The position numbers and the translations under genes are program-made. Source: Segniliparus sp051660745 (GTDB lineage Bacteria; Actinomycetota; Actinomycetes; Mycobacteriales; Mycobacteriaceae). From it: a DNA stretch of 64,000 nucleotides. A model generated the notes under the pieces. The model was not told where the DNA came from. It did no database searches and was given only the letters and a program-made list of their open reading frames with translations. Within the stretch, counting starts at the first letter, position 1, and every line of letters starts with the position of its first letter. This document shows, in pieces, positions 45,444-57,044 of this stretch. The stretch covers positions 186,001-250,000 of the forward strand of contig NZ_JBOFQF010000028.1 of NCBI RefSeq assembly GCF_051660745.1, given 5' to 3'.

Positions 45444-48400
45444 GCTCGCGCATTTGGGCCGGACGTTCGGAGAGCTCTCCGACGAGCAGCGGTCCTGGCT
45501 CGACGAGCTCGCGAGGACGTACACCGAGTCCGCCGCGCCCGACCCGCAGTCGGTGCTGGACCATGTCCACCTCGGCATGGTCCGCGACCGGGGAGCCGAC
45601 CGGGTGCGGACCGCCCGCCTCCACGGCGTCCCGAAAGTCTTCATCGTCACCGACGACATGCCGCTGCTCGTGCAGTCCGTCTCCTCCCTGGTCGAGTCGT
45701 CCGGCGCGCGGATCACCGCTTTGGAGCACCCCGTTCTCGCCGTGCGCCGGGACGAGTCGGGGCATCTCGTGGACGTGGTGCTGGACGGGGTCGCGCCGAC
45801 GTACGCGTTCAACGAGTCGTGGATCCAGGTCAGCCTCGCCGAGAACGTCGGCGACGAAGTCCTCGCCGCGATCGACGCGGCGCTGCCGGGGGTGCTTCGG
45901 GACGTCCGCCGGGTCAGCGACGACCACGCGACGATGCTCGGCCAGCTCGTCCGTCTCGCGGAGAGCCTGCCGCAGCAGGGGACGGGCCTGGAGCTCGCGA
46001 ACACGGCCAGGCTTTTGCGCTGGCTCGCCGAGGAGCATTTCGTCCTGCTGGGCTACCGCTCCTACGAAGCCGACGCGAGCCAAGACACGGCTGCGCACTG
46101 GCGGCCAGACTCGGGCAGCGGCCTCGGCGTGCTCCGGGACGGGGCCCCCGAGCCGATCAGGCTGTCGGCTCCGCCCGCGCCAGGCGACCAGGTCCTCGTG
46201 GTGGCGCAGAGCCCCCGGTCGTCGACAGTCGGCGCGTTGCGCCACCCGTACGTCGTCATGGTGCGCGAGTCCCCCGCAAGCGGGCGGGGACCCCAGGGCG
46301 ATGGGGGAGCCCCGCATCGCGAGCACCGCTTCCTCGGCATGTTCCCGGTGTCCGCCGTCTACGAGAACGTCCTGGACATCCCGGTGGTCGCCGAGCGCGC
46401 GTTGGAGGTCCTGGCCCGTTCGGGCGTGGCGCTCGGCTCGCATTCCGGGCAGCAGATCCTCGAAGTCGTCTCGGGGCTGCCCCGCGCGGAGCTTTTCTCG
46501 ACGGACCTCGACACGCTGCACGAGATCGCCTCGTCGGCGCTGTCCATCGACGCCCGGCGCAGCCTCCGGCTGTTCCTGCGCCAGGACCCCTTGGGCGAGC
46601 GCGTGCTGGCCTGGACGCGGCTGCCGCAGGACCACTACACGACGGCGGTGCGCCTCGCCATGCGGGACATCCTCGTCGAGGAGCTCGGCGGCACGGGCGT
46701 CGACTACACCGCACGGGTGACCGAGGCCGCGCTCGCATGGGTGTTCTTCACCGTGCGCGGGCCGTTTGCGTCCGAGCCGGATTGCTCCTCGGCAAATCAA
46801 CAGCGGATCCAGGCCCTGCTCGCCGCCGCGAGCAGGACGTGGGAGGACCGCCTCGCCGACGAGGCCGGGCTGGCCCCGGAGGCGGCGCAATGGTACGCGA
46901 CGGCGCTGCCCGGCTCCTACCAGGAAGACTTCGCGCCCGCAGAGGCGGCGGAGGACATCGCGGCGCTTGAGGCGTTGGGCGAGGACGAGCTCCGCGCGCG
47001 CCTGGACCCCGTCGACACGGCGCATCGGAGCGGGGCCGAGGCGGCTTTGACGCTCTATGTCCGGGGCGGGCCCGCGACGGTCAGCATGGTGCTGCCGCTG
47101 ACGACGAGCCTCGGGCTCACCACGCTGTACGAGAAGCCGTACGAGGTGCGCCGGTCGGACGGCGCGCAGTGCTGGATCTACCAATTCGGCCTGCGCCCGG
47201 AGGACCAGGGCATGAGCGGGCGTCTCGCAGATCCGGAAGTCCGCGCGAAACTCGTCGACGCGTTCGAGGCGCTCTGGCACGGAGAAGCCGAGGCGGACCA
47301 GCTCGGCGTGCTCACGCTGCAGGCGGGGCTGCACTGGCGGGAGGTCGCCTTGCTGCGCGCGTACGCGCAGTACTTGCGCCAGATCGACTTCCCGTACCCG
47401 GTCAGCCACATCAGCCGGGTGCTCCTGCGCTATGCGGGCACGGCGGCGCTCCTGGTGCGGCTGTTCGCCGCGACGTTCAGCCCCGAGGAGGCCTCCGACG
47501 AGGCGAGGAACCAGGCGCTCGATGCGTTGCGCCGCGCGGTGGCCTCGGTGATCTCCCTGGACGAGGACCGGGTCCTCCAGGCCTACCTCGACCTGATCGA
47601 GGCGACGTTGCGGACGAACTTCTTCCGCGCGGACCGCCGCGATGTGATCGCGCTCAAGCTCGCGCCGCGCAGGCTCGCCGAGCTCTCGCTCAAGGATCTG
47701 CCCAAGCCGGTGCCGCAATTCGAGGTCTTCGTCTCGTCGCCGAGGGTGGAGGGCGTGCATCTGCGGTTCGGCGCGGTGGCGCGCGGGGGCATCCGGTGGT
47801 CGGACCGGCTCTCCGACTTCCGCACCGAGATCTTGGGCCTCGCGAAGGCGCAGACCGCGAAGAACGCGGTCATCGTCCCGGTCGGGGCGAAGGGCGGGTT
47901 CGTGGTCAAGCGGCCGGTTCCGCCGGAAGCTTTCCGGGACGAGGGCGTGGCCTGCTACAAGCTGTTCATCGGCGGCCTTTTGGACCTCACCGACAACATC
48001 GTCCAACATTCCAACGAGGTCGTCCCGCCGCCGGGCGTGGTGCGCCGGGACGGGGACGACCCGTATTTGGTGGTCGCGGCGGACAAAGGCACCGCGACCT
48101 TCTCCGACATGGCGAACGGGATCGCGAAGAGCTACGGGTTCTGGCTGGGCGACGCCTTCGCCTCGGGCGGCTCGGTCGGCTACGACCACAAGGCCATGGG
48201 CATCACCGCGCGCGGCGCGTGGGAGAGCGTGCGGCGGCACTTCTGGGAGATGGGGGTGGACCCGCAGACGACGGACTTCACCGTGGTCGGCGTCGGCGAC
48301 ATGTCGGGCGACGTGTTCGGCAACGGCATGCTGCGCAGCCCGCGCATCAAGCTCCTCGCCGCCTTCGACCACCGGCACGTGTTCCTCGACCCGGCCCCCG

Positions 48401-50181
48401 ACCCGGGGCGCTCGTTCTCGGAGCGCGAGCGGCTGTTCGCGCTGCCGCGCTCGTCCTGGGCCGACTACGACGCCTCGCTGATCAGCGAGGGCGGCGGCGT
48501 GTGGGGGCGCGGGGTGAAAGCGGTGCCGTTGAGCCCGCAGGCCCGCGCCGCCCTCGGCCTCGCCGACGACGTGGCGGAGCTTTCGCCGCCCGAGGTCATC
48601 CGGGCGATCCTCAAAGCCCCGGTCGACCTGCTGTGGAACGGCGGGATCGGGACCTACATCAAAGCGAGCGCCCAATCCGACGCGGAGGTCGGCGACAAGA
48701 CCAACGACGAGCTGCGCGTCGACGGGCGCGACGTGCGGGCCAAGGTGGTCGGCGAGGGCGGGAACCTCGGCGTGACCCAGCTCGGCCGGATCGAGTACGC
48801 GCGGACGGGCGGGCGGATCAACACCGACGCCATCGACAACTCTGCCGGAGTGGACTGCTCGGACCACGAGGTGAACATCAAGATCCTCCTGAGCCAGCTC
48901 GAATCCGAGGGCAGGCTGCCGGACGACCAGCGCCGCCTGCTCCTGGAGTCGCTCACCGACGAGGTCGCCGAACTGGTGCTCGCGGACAACATCGCCCAGA
49001 ACGACGAGCTTGGCGTCGGCAGGCACACGGCGGCGCAATTCGTCGACGTGCACGCGCGACAGATCCAAAAGCTGGTCGACACGGGCAGGCTGGACCGCAA
49101 GGTCGAGTTCCTGCCGAACCAGGCGCAACTGCGCGAGCTCGCGGCTGCCGGTCAGGGCCTCACCTCCCCGGAGCTCTCGGTGCTGCTCGCGTACGCGAAG
49201 CTGAGCCTGAAGCAGGACCTGCTCGCCAGCGACCTGCCGGACAACGACATCTACGAGCCGAAGCTGCGGGCGTACTTCCCCTCCGGCGTCGGCCCCCAGG
49301 CAGAGGCGGTCGTTGGCACGCACACGCTGCGCAGGCAGATCGTGGCCACACAGCTCGCCAATGAGATCGTGGACATCGGCGGGACGACGTTCGCCTACCG
49401 GATGGCCGAGGAGTCCGGGGTCTCCGCCTCCGACGTGGCCCGTGCCTTCTCGGTGGCGATGGAGATCTTCGACCTGCGCCAGGTGCTCGCCCTGGTGGAC
49501 CGGTCTTCGACGCCCGCGCCCGCGGCGGACCGGGCGCTCACCCAGGTGCGCAGGCTTTTGGACCGGTCGTGCCGGTGGCTGGTGGCCTCGCGGCCCCAAC
49601 CGCTCGCGGTGCGCTCCGAGATCGCCAGGTACGCGCCGCAGATCGCCAGGACCAAGGCGCTGGTCCCCGGCTGGCTCCGGGACGACGACGCCCTGGGCTA
49701 CGCCAAGGGCCAGGAGGCGCTGGCGCAGATCGGGGCCTCGCCAGAGCTCGCGGCACGGGCGGCGAGGCTCATCTACGAGTTCAGCCTCCTCGACGTCGTG
49801 GATGTCGCGGAGCTGGCCGACCGGTCGGTCGAGCAAGTGGGCGAGCTGTACTTCCGGCTGGGCTCCGAGCTCGGGGTCGACCGGGTGATCACGCTGGCGA
49901 CGCTGCTCCCGGTCAAGGACCAATGGCAGGTCAAGGCCCGCCTGGCGCTTCGCGAGGAGTTGTACGGCGCGCTGCGGACCCTCAGTTTGGACGTGCTTGC
50001 CGACTCCGACCCCGAGGAGTCGGCGGCGGAGCAGATCGCGGATTGGCGGGCGCGGAACTCGACCCGGGTGGGCCGGGCGCAGGAGACGCTCGCCTCGGTC
50101 TTCGAGTCGGGGGTGACCGACCTCGCGGCTATCTCGGTGGCGACCCGCTGGGTCCGGTCCATGACGAGAGGCTCGTACTAG
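45427..50181 (+). CDS. gdh: NAD-specific glutamate dehydrogenase, large (about 180 kDa) class
   Basis: 1584 residues from ATG 45427 with GAAGGAG upstream; family length about 1600 (M. tuberculosis Rv2476c). Deaminates glutamate to 2-oxoglutarate. N-terminal regulatory segments, then the catalytic core around residues 770-1100: ARGGIRWSDRLSDFRTE, KNAVIVPVGAKGGFVVKRP, DMSGDVFGNGMLRSPRIKLLAAFDHRHVF and GNLGVTQLGRIEYA, followed by a long helical C-terminus. Residues about 280-296 (ESPASGRGPQGDGGAPHRE) are encoded by a palindromic repeat, apparently inserted in frame. Likely co-transcribed with the VOC gene. Confidence 0.95.
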   Translation: MATRTELAHLGRTFGELSDEQRSWLDELARTYTESAAPDPQSVLDHVHLGMVRDRGADRVRTARLHGVPKVFIVTDDMPLLVQSVSSLVESSGARITALEHPVLAVRRDESGHLVDVVLDGVAPTYAFNESWIQVSLAENVGDEVLAAIDAALPGVLRDVRRVSDDHATMLGQLVRLAESLPQQGTGLELANTARLLRWLAEEHFVLLGYRSYEADASQDTAAHWRPDSGSGLGVLRDGAPEPIRLSAPPAPGDQVLVVAQSPRSSTVGALRHPYVVMVRESPASGRGPQGDGGAPHREHRFLGMFPVSAVYENVLDIPVVAERALEVLARSGVALGSHSGQQILEVVSGLPRAELFSTDLDTLHEIASSALSIDARRSLRLFLRQDPLGERVLAWTRLPQDHYTTAVRLAMRDILVEELGGTGVDYTARVTEAALAWVFFTVRGPFASEPDCSSANQQRIQALLAAASRTWEDRLADEAGLAPEAAQWYATALPGSYQEDFAPAEAAEDIAALEALGEDELRARLDPVDTAHRSGAEAALTLYVRGGPATVSMVLPLTTSLGLTTLYEKPYEVRRSDGAQCWIYQFGLRPEDQGMSGRLADPEVRAKLVDAFEALWHGEAEADQLGVLTLQAGLHWREVALLRAYAQYLRQIDFPYPVSHISRVLLRYAGTAALLVRLFAATFSPEEASDEARNQALDALRRAVASVISLDEDRVLQAYLDLIEATLRTNFFRADRRDVIALKLAPRRLAELSLKDLPKPVPQFEVFVSSPRVEGVHLRFGAVARGGIRWSDRLSDFRTEILGLAKAQTAKNAVIVPVGAKGGFVVKRPVPPEAFRDEGVACYKLFIGGLLDLTDNIVQHSNEVVPPPGVVRRDGDDPYLVVAADKGTATFSDMANGIAKSYGFWLGDAFASGGSVGYDHKAMGITARGAWESVRRHFWEMGVDPQTTDFTVVGVGDMSGDVFGNGMLRSPRIKLLAAFDHRHVFLDPAPDPGRSFSERERLFALPRSSWADYDASLISEGGGVWGRGVKAVPLSPQARAALGLADDVAELSPPEVIRAILKAPVDLLWNGGIGTYIKASAQSDAEVGDKTNDELRVDGRDVRAKVVGEGGNLGVTQLGRIEYARTGGRINTDAIDNSAGVDCSDHEVNIKILLSQLESEGRLPDDQRRLLLESLTDEVAELVLADNIAQNDELGVGRHTAAQFVDVHARQIQKLVDTGRLDRKVEFLPNQAQLRELAAAGQGLTSPELSVLLAYAKLSLKQDLLASDLPDNDIYEPKLRAYFPSGVGPQAEAVVGTHTLRRQIVATQLANEIVDIGGTTFAYRMAEESGVSASDVARAFSVAMEIFDLRQVLALVDRSSTPAPAADRALTQVRRLLDRSCRWLVASRPQPLAVRSEIARYAPQIARTKALVPGWLRDDDALGYAKGQEALAQIGASPELAARAARLIYEFSLLDVVDVAELADRSVEQVGELYFRLGSELGVDRVITLATLLPVKDQWQVKARLALREELYGALRTLSLDVLADSDPEESAAEQIADWRARNSTRVGRAQETLASVFESGVTDLAAISVATRWVRSMTRGSY
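46270..46296. repeat. Palindromic repeat copy C, inside the glutamate dehydrogenase gene
   Basis: TCCCCCGCAAGCGGG at 46270-46284 is identical to the intergenic copy A; the right half (GGGCGGGGACCCCAG) is diverged, then followed by GGCGATGGGGGAG. It is translated in frame as a Gly/Pro/Arg-rich loop. Confidence 0.65.
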
Positions 50182-50190
50182 CCGGTCAGG

Positions 50191-51393
50191 CTAGCCGTGG
50201 TGCTCGCCGTTGTGCCCGTGGTGCTCGCCGTGGCAGGCGTGGTCGTGCTCCGTGTCGGGGTCCCCGCCCATCATCCGGAGCATCGGGAGCCCGCCCGTGG
50301 CGAAGAACCTCGCCGTCAGCGCCGCCGCGACGGCGAGGAAGGCGATGTTGAGCCAGGTGGTGTAGTTCCAGGAGATCCCCTCGTGCATGATCGCGGCCGA
50401 CCGCTCGCCAGGGATGAGGCCAGTCGCGCCGAAGAGGATCTCGACCAGGTACCCGGCGCCGACCGTCGCGGCGTAGAACGAAGCCGTCAGCACGAGCGCC
50501 ATCTTGGCCCCGTAGTACTTGCGGTAGATGTTCAAGATCGGCAGGATCAAGAGGTCGGCGAAGATGAACGCGACGACGCCGCCGAAGCTGATGCCCCCGT
50601 TCCAGAGGACCGCCGCCAACGGCACGTTGCCGATGGAGCAGACGAAGGACAGGACCGCGACGACCGGTCCGACGATCGGCCCCCACAGCGCGGAGACGAG
50701 CGGGTGGTCGGTGAAGAAGAACGCCTGCCAGAAGGACTCGGGCACCCAGGCCGCGACCGCGCCCGCGATGACGAGGCCGACGACCAGGTCGCGCAGGACC
50801 GCGGCCCATTCCATGACGAAGACGTGCGACACGGCGGTGAAGCCTTTGGGGGAGAGCAGCCGTCGCCAGAACCCGCCCTCGCCGCCGACGGACATGTCCA
50901 TCGCGGCGTGGCCCTCCATCGAGCCCGCGACCCCGAGCTCCGCCTGCTCCCTGGCCTTCTCGACCAGCCGTCCCCGTAGGAAGAGCCGGAAGAGCACGGC
51001 GAGCAGCACGATCATGATCGGGCCGCCGACGAATTCGGCGGCGGTGAACTGCCAGCCCAGCAGCAGCGCCAGGATGACGCCGATCTCGACCACGAGGTTG
51101 GTCGAGGCGATTTCGAAGGCCATGGCCGCGGTGAAGTTCGCGCCTTTGCGGAACAGCGAGCGGGCGAGCGCGACCGCCGCGTACGAGCAGGACGACGACG
51201 CGGCGCCGAGGATGGAGGCCACCGCGAGCGTCCGGGGGCGGTCGTCGCCCATGAGCCGCACGATTGTCGATTTGCGCACTGCCGCCTGCACGACCGCCGA
51301 GAGCAGGAACCCCAGGATCAGCGCCCATAGGATCTCCCAGGTCATGGTTCCGGCGAGCGCCAAGGCCCGGGTGGCTGCGTCCAATATGCTCAT
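50191..51393 (-). CDS. DUF318/YraQ-type permease with metal-binding-like tail
   Basis: 400 residues with about eight membrane segments. The signature AASSSCSYAAVALARSLFRKGANFTAAMAFEIASTNL and the later SFVCSIGNVPLAAVLW identify the two-component permease family (DUF318/ArsP-related). The loop GHAAMDMSVGGEGG and the C-terminal His-rich tail (EHDHACHGEHHGHNGEHHG) suggest binding of a soft or borderline metal. A CsoR-type operator sits 11-27 bases upstream of its ATG at 51393. Likely a metal or metalloid exporter; the actual substrate (copper, arsenical or sulfur species) is unknown. No csoR gene is in the window. Confidence 0.8.
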   Translation of the reverse strand: MSILDAATRALALAGTMTWEILWALILGFLLSAVVQAAVRKSTIVRLMGDDRPRTLAVASILGAASSSCSYAAVALARSLFRKGANFTAAMAFEIASTNLVVEIGVILALLLGWQFTAAEFVGGPIMIVLLAVLFRLFLRGRLVEKAREQAELGVAGSMEGHAAMDMSVGGEGGFWRRLLSPKGFTAVSHVFVMEWAAVLRDLVVGLVIAGAVAAWVPESFWQAFFFTDHPLVSALWGPIVGPVVAVLSFVCSIGNVPLAAVLWNGGISFGGVVAFIFADLLILPILNIYRKYYGAKMALVLTASFYAATVGAGYLVEILFGATGLIPGERSAAIMHEGISWNYTTWLNIAFLAVAAALTARFFATGGLPMLRMMGGDPDTEHDHACHGEHHGHNGEHHG

Positions 51394-51403
51394 GCCGAAG
51401 ACT

Positions 51404-51420
51404 ATACCCCTATGGGGTAT
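51404..51420. promoter_or_regulatory. CsoR-like operator
   Basis: ATACCCC (51404-51410), TAT, GGGGTAT (51414-51420): a clean G-tract palindrome of the type bound by CsoR/CstR-family copper or persulfide sensors. It lies just upstream of the DUF318 permease start and about 55 bases from the divergent deaminase start, so it could control either. Confidence 0.7.
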
Positions 51421-51475
51421 TCTTGTCGAGTGCGGGCCGTCGTGCGGAGGCCGGTTCGGCGGCTACAGTTGGGCT

Positions 51476-52456
51476 ATGCCCCCGTTGCCCGTCGCCGAGC
51501 TGCACGTCCACGTCGAAGGCACGCTGGAGGCCGAGCTCCTGGTCGCGCTCGCGCGGCGCAACGACGTGGCGCTGCCGACCTACGACCCGGTGGCGCTGAC
51601 CGAGCGGTACCGCCATTTCACCAGCCTGCAGTCCTTTCTCGACGTGTACTACGCGAATCTCGCGGTGCTGCGCTCCGCGACGGATTTCTACGACCTCATG
51701 GCCGCCTACCTGCGCCGAGCGGCTGCGGCAGGGGTGCGCAGGGCCGAGGTCTTCTTCGACCCCCAGACGCATCTGAACAACGGGGTCGGATTCGAGACCT
51801 TGGTCGAAGGCTTCTCCTCGGCCGTCGCCGACGCGCCGATATCGGCAGACCTCATCCTGTGCTTCCTGCGCGACCTCGGGCCGGACGCCGCGGAGCAGAC
51901 GCTGCGGGCGGGGCTCGAATTCCGCGAGCACTTCATCGGAGTCGGGCTCGACTCCGCCGAGCTGGGCCACCCGCCCCGGCTCTTCAAGCGCGTCTACGAG
52001 ATCGCGGCGGCCGAAGGCCTGCGCAAGGTCGCGCACGCGGGGGAGGAGGCCGGGCCCGAGTACGTCTGGGAGGCGCTCGACATCCTCGGGGTCGAGCGGA
52101 TCGACCACGGCGTGCGCTCCCTCGCCGATCCACGGCTTGTGGCGCGCCTTCGCGCGGACCGCGTCCCGCTCACTGTCTGCCCGCTGTCCAACGTCTGCCT
52201 CAAAGGCGTCGGCTCGCTCGCGGAGCATCCGCTCAAGACCATGCTCGACGCGGGCCTGGTGGTCACGGTCAACAGCGACGACCCGGCGTATTTCGGCGGG
52301 CATGTGGACGACAACTTCGCCGCCGTGCGCGCCGCGCTTGGGCTCTCCGCCGAGGACGTGCGCCAGTTGGCGCTCAACTCTTTCGAGGCGAGCTTCGCCC
52401 CTCGCGAGGACAAGGAGCGCTGGCAGGCCGAGGTCCTGAGCGCCCAGATCGGCTGA
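51476..52456 (+). CDS. Adenine deaminase (adenosine deaminase superfamily)
   Basis: 326 residues from ATG 51476. Metal-dependent amidohydrolase: metal ligands in ELHVHVEGTL, the motif HAGEEAGPEYVWEALD and catalytic RIDHGV, then VNSDDPAYFGG. The HAGEEAGPEYVWEALD...RIDHGVR pattern matches the bacterial/fungal adenine deaminase subgroup better than true adenosine deaminase, so adenine to hypoxanthine is the likely reaction in purine salvage. Adenosine deaminase remains an alternative. The longer open frame upstream overlaps the permease antisense and is not used. Confidence 0.85.
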   Translation: MPPLPVAELHVHVEGTLEAELLVALARRNDVALPTYDPVALTERYRHFTSLQSFLDVYYANLAVLRSATDFYDLMAAYLRRAAAAGVRRAEVFFDPQTHLNNGVGFETLVEGFSSAVADAPISADLILCFLRDLGPDAAEQTLRAGLEFREHFIGVGLDSAELGHPPRLFKRVYEIAAAEGLRKVAHAGEEAGPEYVWEALDILGVERIDHGVRSLADPRLVARLRADRVPLTVCPLSNVCLKGVGSLAEHPLKTMLDAGLVVTVNSDDPAYFGGHVDDNFAAVRAALGLSAEDVRQLALNSFEASFAPREDKERWQAEVLSAQIG

Positions 52457-52528
52457 TCTGCGAGCCCGTGCCGTCGGTCCAGCCGGTCCCGCCGGCTAGA
52501 CTGTCGGCACGGAAGGCAGGTGAGCGCG

Positions 52529-53437
52529 ATGAGCGGACACGCGGTGTTCAGCCTCGCCTTGGGCGCGGGGCTCGTCGCCGCGCTGAACCCGTGCGGGTTC
52601 GCGTTCCTGCCCGGCTGCCTGGGGCTCGTCATCGCGGGCAACGGGCAGGACGTCTCGCGAAGGACGGCGGTGGCCCGCGCGGCGGCTGCGACGCTCGCGA
52701 TGGCCGCCGGGTTCGTCACGGTGTTCGGCCTCTTCGGCCTGGTGGTGTCCCCGTTGGTCGCCTCCGCGCAGAAGTACCTCCCGTTCGCGACGGTCGTCGT
52801 CGGGGCGCTGCTCGTCGCGATGGGGGGCTGGCTCTTAGCGGGCAAAGACCTCGCCGTGATGCTGCCGAGGGCGGGCCGGAGCGCGCCGACCGCGCGGCTC
52901 GGATCGATGTACGGCTACGGCGTCGGGTACGCGATCGCCTCGTTGTCGTGCACGTTGGGCCCGTTCCTCGCGCTGATCGGCGCGACGTTCCGGAAGGGGT
53001 CCTGGCTGAACGGCGTGCTCGCTTTCCTCGTCTACGCTGGCGGCATGGCCGTCACGGTCGGCGCGGTGGCGGTCGCGGTGGCCCTCGTCGGCTCGTCCGT
53101 CGCGGACAAGATCCGGGGCTTTCTGCCGCACATCAACCGGATCGCGGGCGCGATCGTCCTCGTGACCGGTTTGTACGTGGCGTACTACGGGTACTACGAG
53201 ATCCGGCTGTTCTTCGCCGACGGCGACCCGAAGGACTCGATCATCGAGGCGGCGGCTTCGGTGCAGATCTGGCTCGAGTACCACGTCGACAAGCTCGGGG
53301 CCTGGCCCTTCGCGACCTTTATCCTCGGTGTCGCCCTCGGCTTGTTCGGCGGACGGGGGAGCAGGGCCACGGGGAGCAGGGGCACGGGGAGCGAAGGCGC
53401 GGCGGAGGGAAAGACGGACGGAAAGGAGTCCGGATGA
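52529..53437 (+). CDS. ccdA: CcdA/DsbD-like membrane thiol transporter
   Basis: 302 residues from ATG 52529, with GGCAGG at a good distance (a GTG at 52520 is possible). Six membrane segments; redox cysteines in ALNPCGFAFLPGC and ASLSCTLGP, the CcdA pattern for carrying electrons from cytosolic thioredoxin across the membrane. Then a periplasmic or cytoplasmic stretch and a seventh hydrophobic segment near the C-terminus. The last residues are encoded by three imperfect 15-base tandem repeats. No thioredoxin-like or cytochrome partner is adjacent. The stop overlaps the next gene's ATG. Confidence 0.85.
   Translation: MSGHAVFSLALGAGLVAALNPCGFAFLPGCLGLVIAGNGQDVSRRTAVARAAAATLAMAAGFVTVFGLFGLVVSPLVASAQKYLPFATVVVGALLVAMGGWLLAGKDLAVMLPRAGRSAPTARLGSMYGYGVGYAIASLSCTLGPFLALIGATFRKGSWLNGVLAFLVYAGGMAVTVGAVAVAVALVGSSVADKIRGFLPHINRIAGAIVLVTGLYVAYYGYYEIRLFFADGDPKDSIIEAAASVQIWLEYHVDKLGAWPFATFILGVALGLFGGRGSRATGSRGTGSEGAAEGKTDGKESG
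53356..53400 (+). repeat. Three 15-base tandem repeats in the ccdA 3' end
   Basis: GGGGAGCAGGGCCAC, GGGGAGCAGGGGCAC and GGGGAGCGAAGGCGC follow one another and encode Gly/Ser/Arg/Thr units. In-frame, so copy number changes would only lengthen or shorten the tail. Confidence 0.7.
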
Positions 53438-54147
53438 ACGAGGAACGAGCGCTCCGATTGGCGGAGCCCGCCTTGGCGGCCGATATCGCGAGGTTCGCGG
53501 CGGCGGCGGTGCGGCTGGACCCTTCGGCGGTGGTGCGGCTCAAGGCCCGGGCGAACGGCAGGGTCGGCGTGTGGGCGCAAACCGGTTTCGACGTGCTCGC
53601 CATGCGTTCCACTCTCGGCGAGGTCCGTCCGGCGGACATCGTGGTGGACGCCGGGGAGCTGCGCGACTCCCTCTCGGCGGAGGGCGCGCAGGAGGTTCCG
53701 CTCGGCTGGGGCTTCGACTCGTCGTGGAAGGGGTCGTTGCCGCCGGAGGAGGGGTTCGCGCAGGTGGACGACGTTCCGGTCCGCGAGCTCGTGGAACTCG
53801 CGCAACGCGGGATGGCGCTTGTCGAGGAGCACGCCGGGCCGCAGGGCCCGCCGCCTTCGCTCCTCGACTCGGTCGTGGTCACCGCGACCTCGGACGACGG
53901 GCAGGGCGCTGACGCCCCGGGTGGGCTGAGCACAGAGGTGCCGCTGCGCTGTGTTTTCGCCTTGACAGCGATGGGCTTCGTCACGACCCGGACCGGGCGC
54001 CTGGTCCGGGCGAAGACGGACCGCCTCGCCATCGCAGGCGACGAGATGGCGCGGATCCGCGCGCATCCCAGCTGGCTGCGGGTGGACACCCGGTTCGGAT
54101 CGGTCTACTGGCGCCATGCGGGCCAGCGCTTGAAGCTCGCGCTCTGA
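53434..54147 (+). CDS. Conserved hypothetical protein upstream of uvrA
   Basis: 237 residues, ATG 53434 overlapping the ccdA stop (ATGA). No membrane segments or signal peptide. Visible features: ADIVVDAGELRDSL, LGWGFDSSWKGSLPPEEGFAQVDDVPVRELVELAQRG and a C-terminal PSWLRVDTRFGSVYWRHAG. It looks like a soluble alpha/beta protein; I recall similar conserved actinobacterial proteins but cannot name a function. Regular codon use supports coding. Confidence 0.75.
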   Translation: MNEERALRLAEPALAADIARFAAAAVRLDPSAVVRLKARANGRVGVWAQTGFDVLAMRSTLGEVRPADIVVDAGELRDSLSAEGAQEVPLGWGFDSSWKGSLPPEEGFAQVDDVPVRELVELAQRGMALVEEHAGPQGPPPSLLDSVVVTATSDDGQGADAPGGLSTEVPLRCVFALTAMGFVTTRTGRLVRAKTDRLAIAGDEMARIRAHPSWLRVDTRFGSVYWRHAGQRLKLAL

Positions 54148-54150
54148 CGG

Positions 54151-54173
54151 TTGTCAGTGCTTGCGTCTACGAT
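54151..54173 (+). promoter_or_regulatory. RecA-independent (PafBC-type) DNA-damage promoter of uvrA
   Basis: TTGTCAGTG at 54151-54159, eight bases, then TACGAT at 54168-54173: an exact match to the mycobacterial TTGTCRGTG-N8-TANNNT promoter that PafBC activates after DNA damage. Transcription would begin about six or seven bases later, at the uvrA GTG itself. Confidence 0.85.
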
Positions 54174-54179
54174 AGTGCG

Positions 54180-57040
<2,861 letters not shown>

Positions 57041-57044
<4 letters not shown>

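Noticed and set aside
45349..49923. A 1524-codon antisense open frame opposite glutamate dehydrogenase
   Set aside because: Composition is Arg/Gln/His-rich with no domain. The sense strand encodes a complete, recognisable enzyme, so the long frame reflects GC bias.
53352..53400. The ccdA tail repeat as a CRISPR or minisatellite array
   Set aside because: Only three contiguous 15-base units with no spacers, and in frame with the gene.
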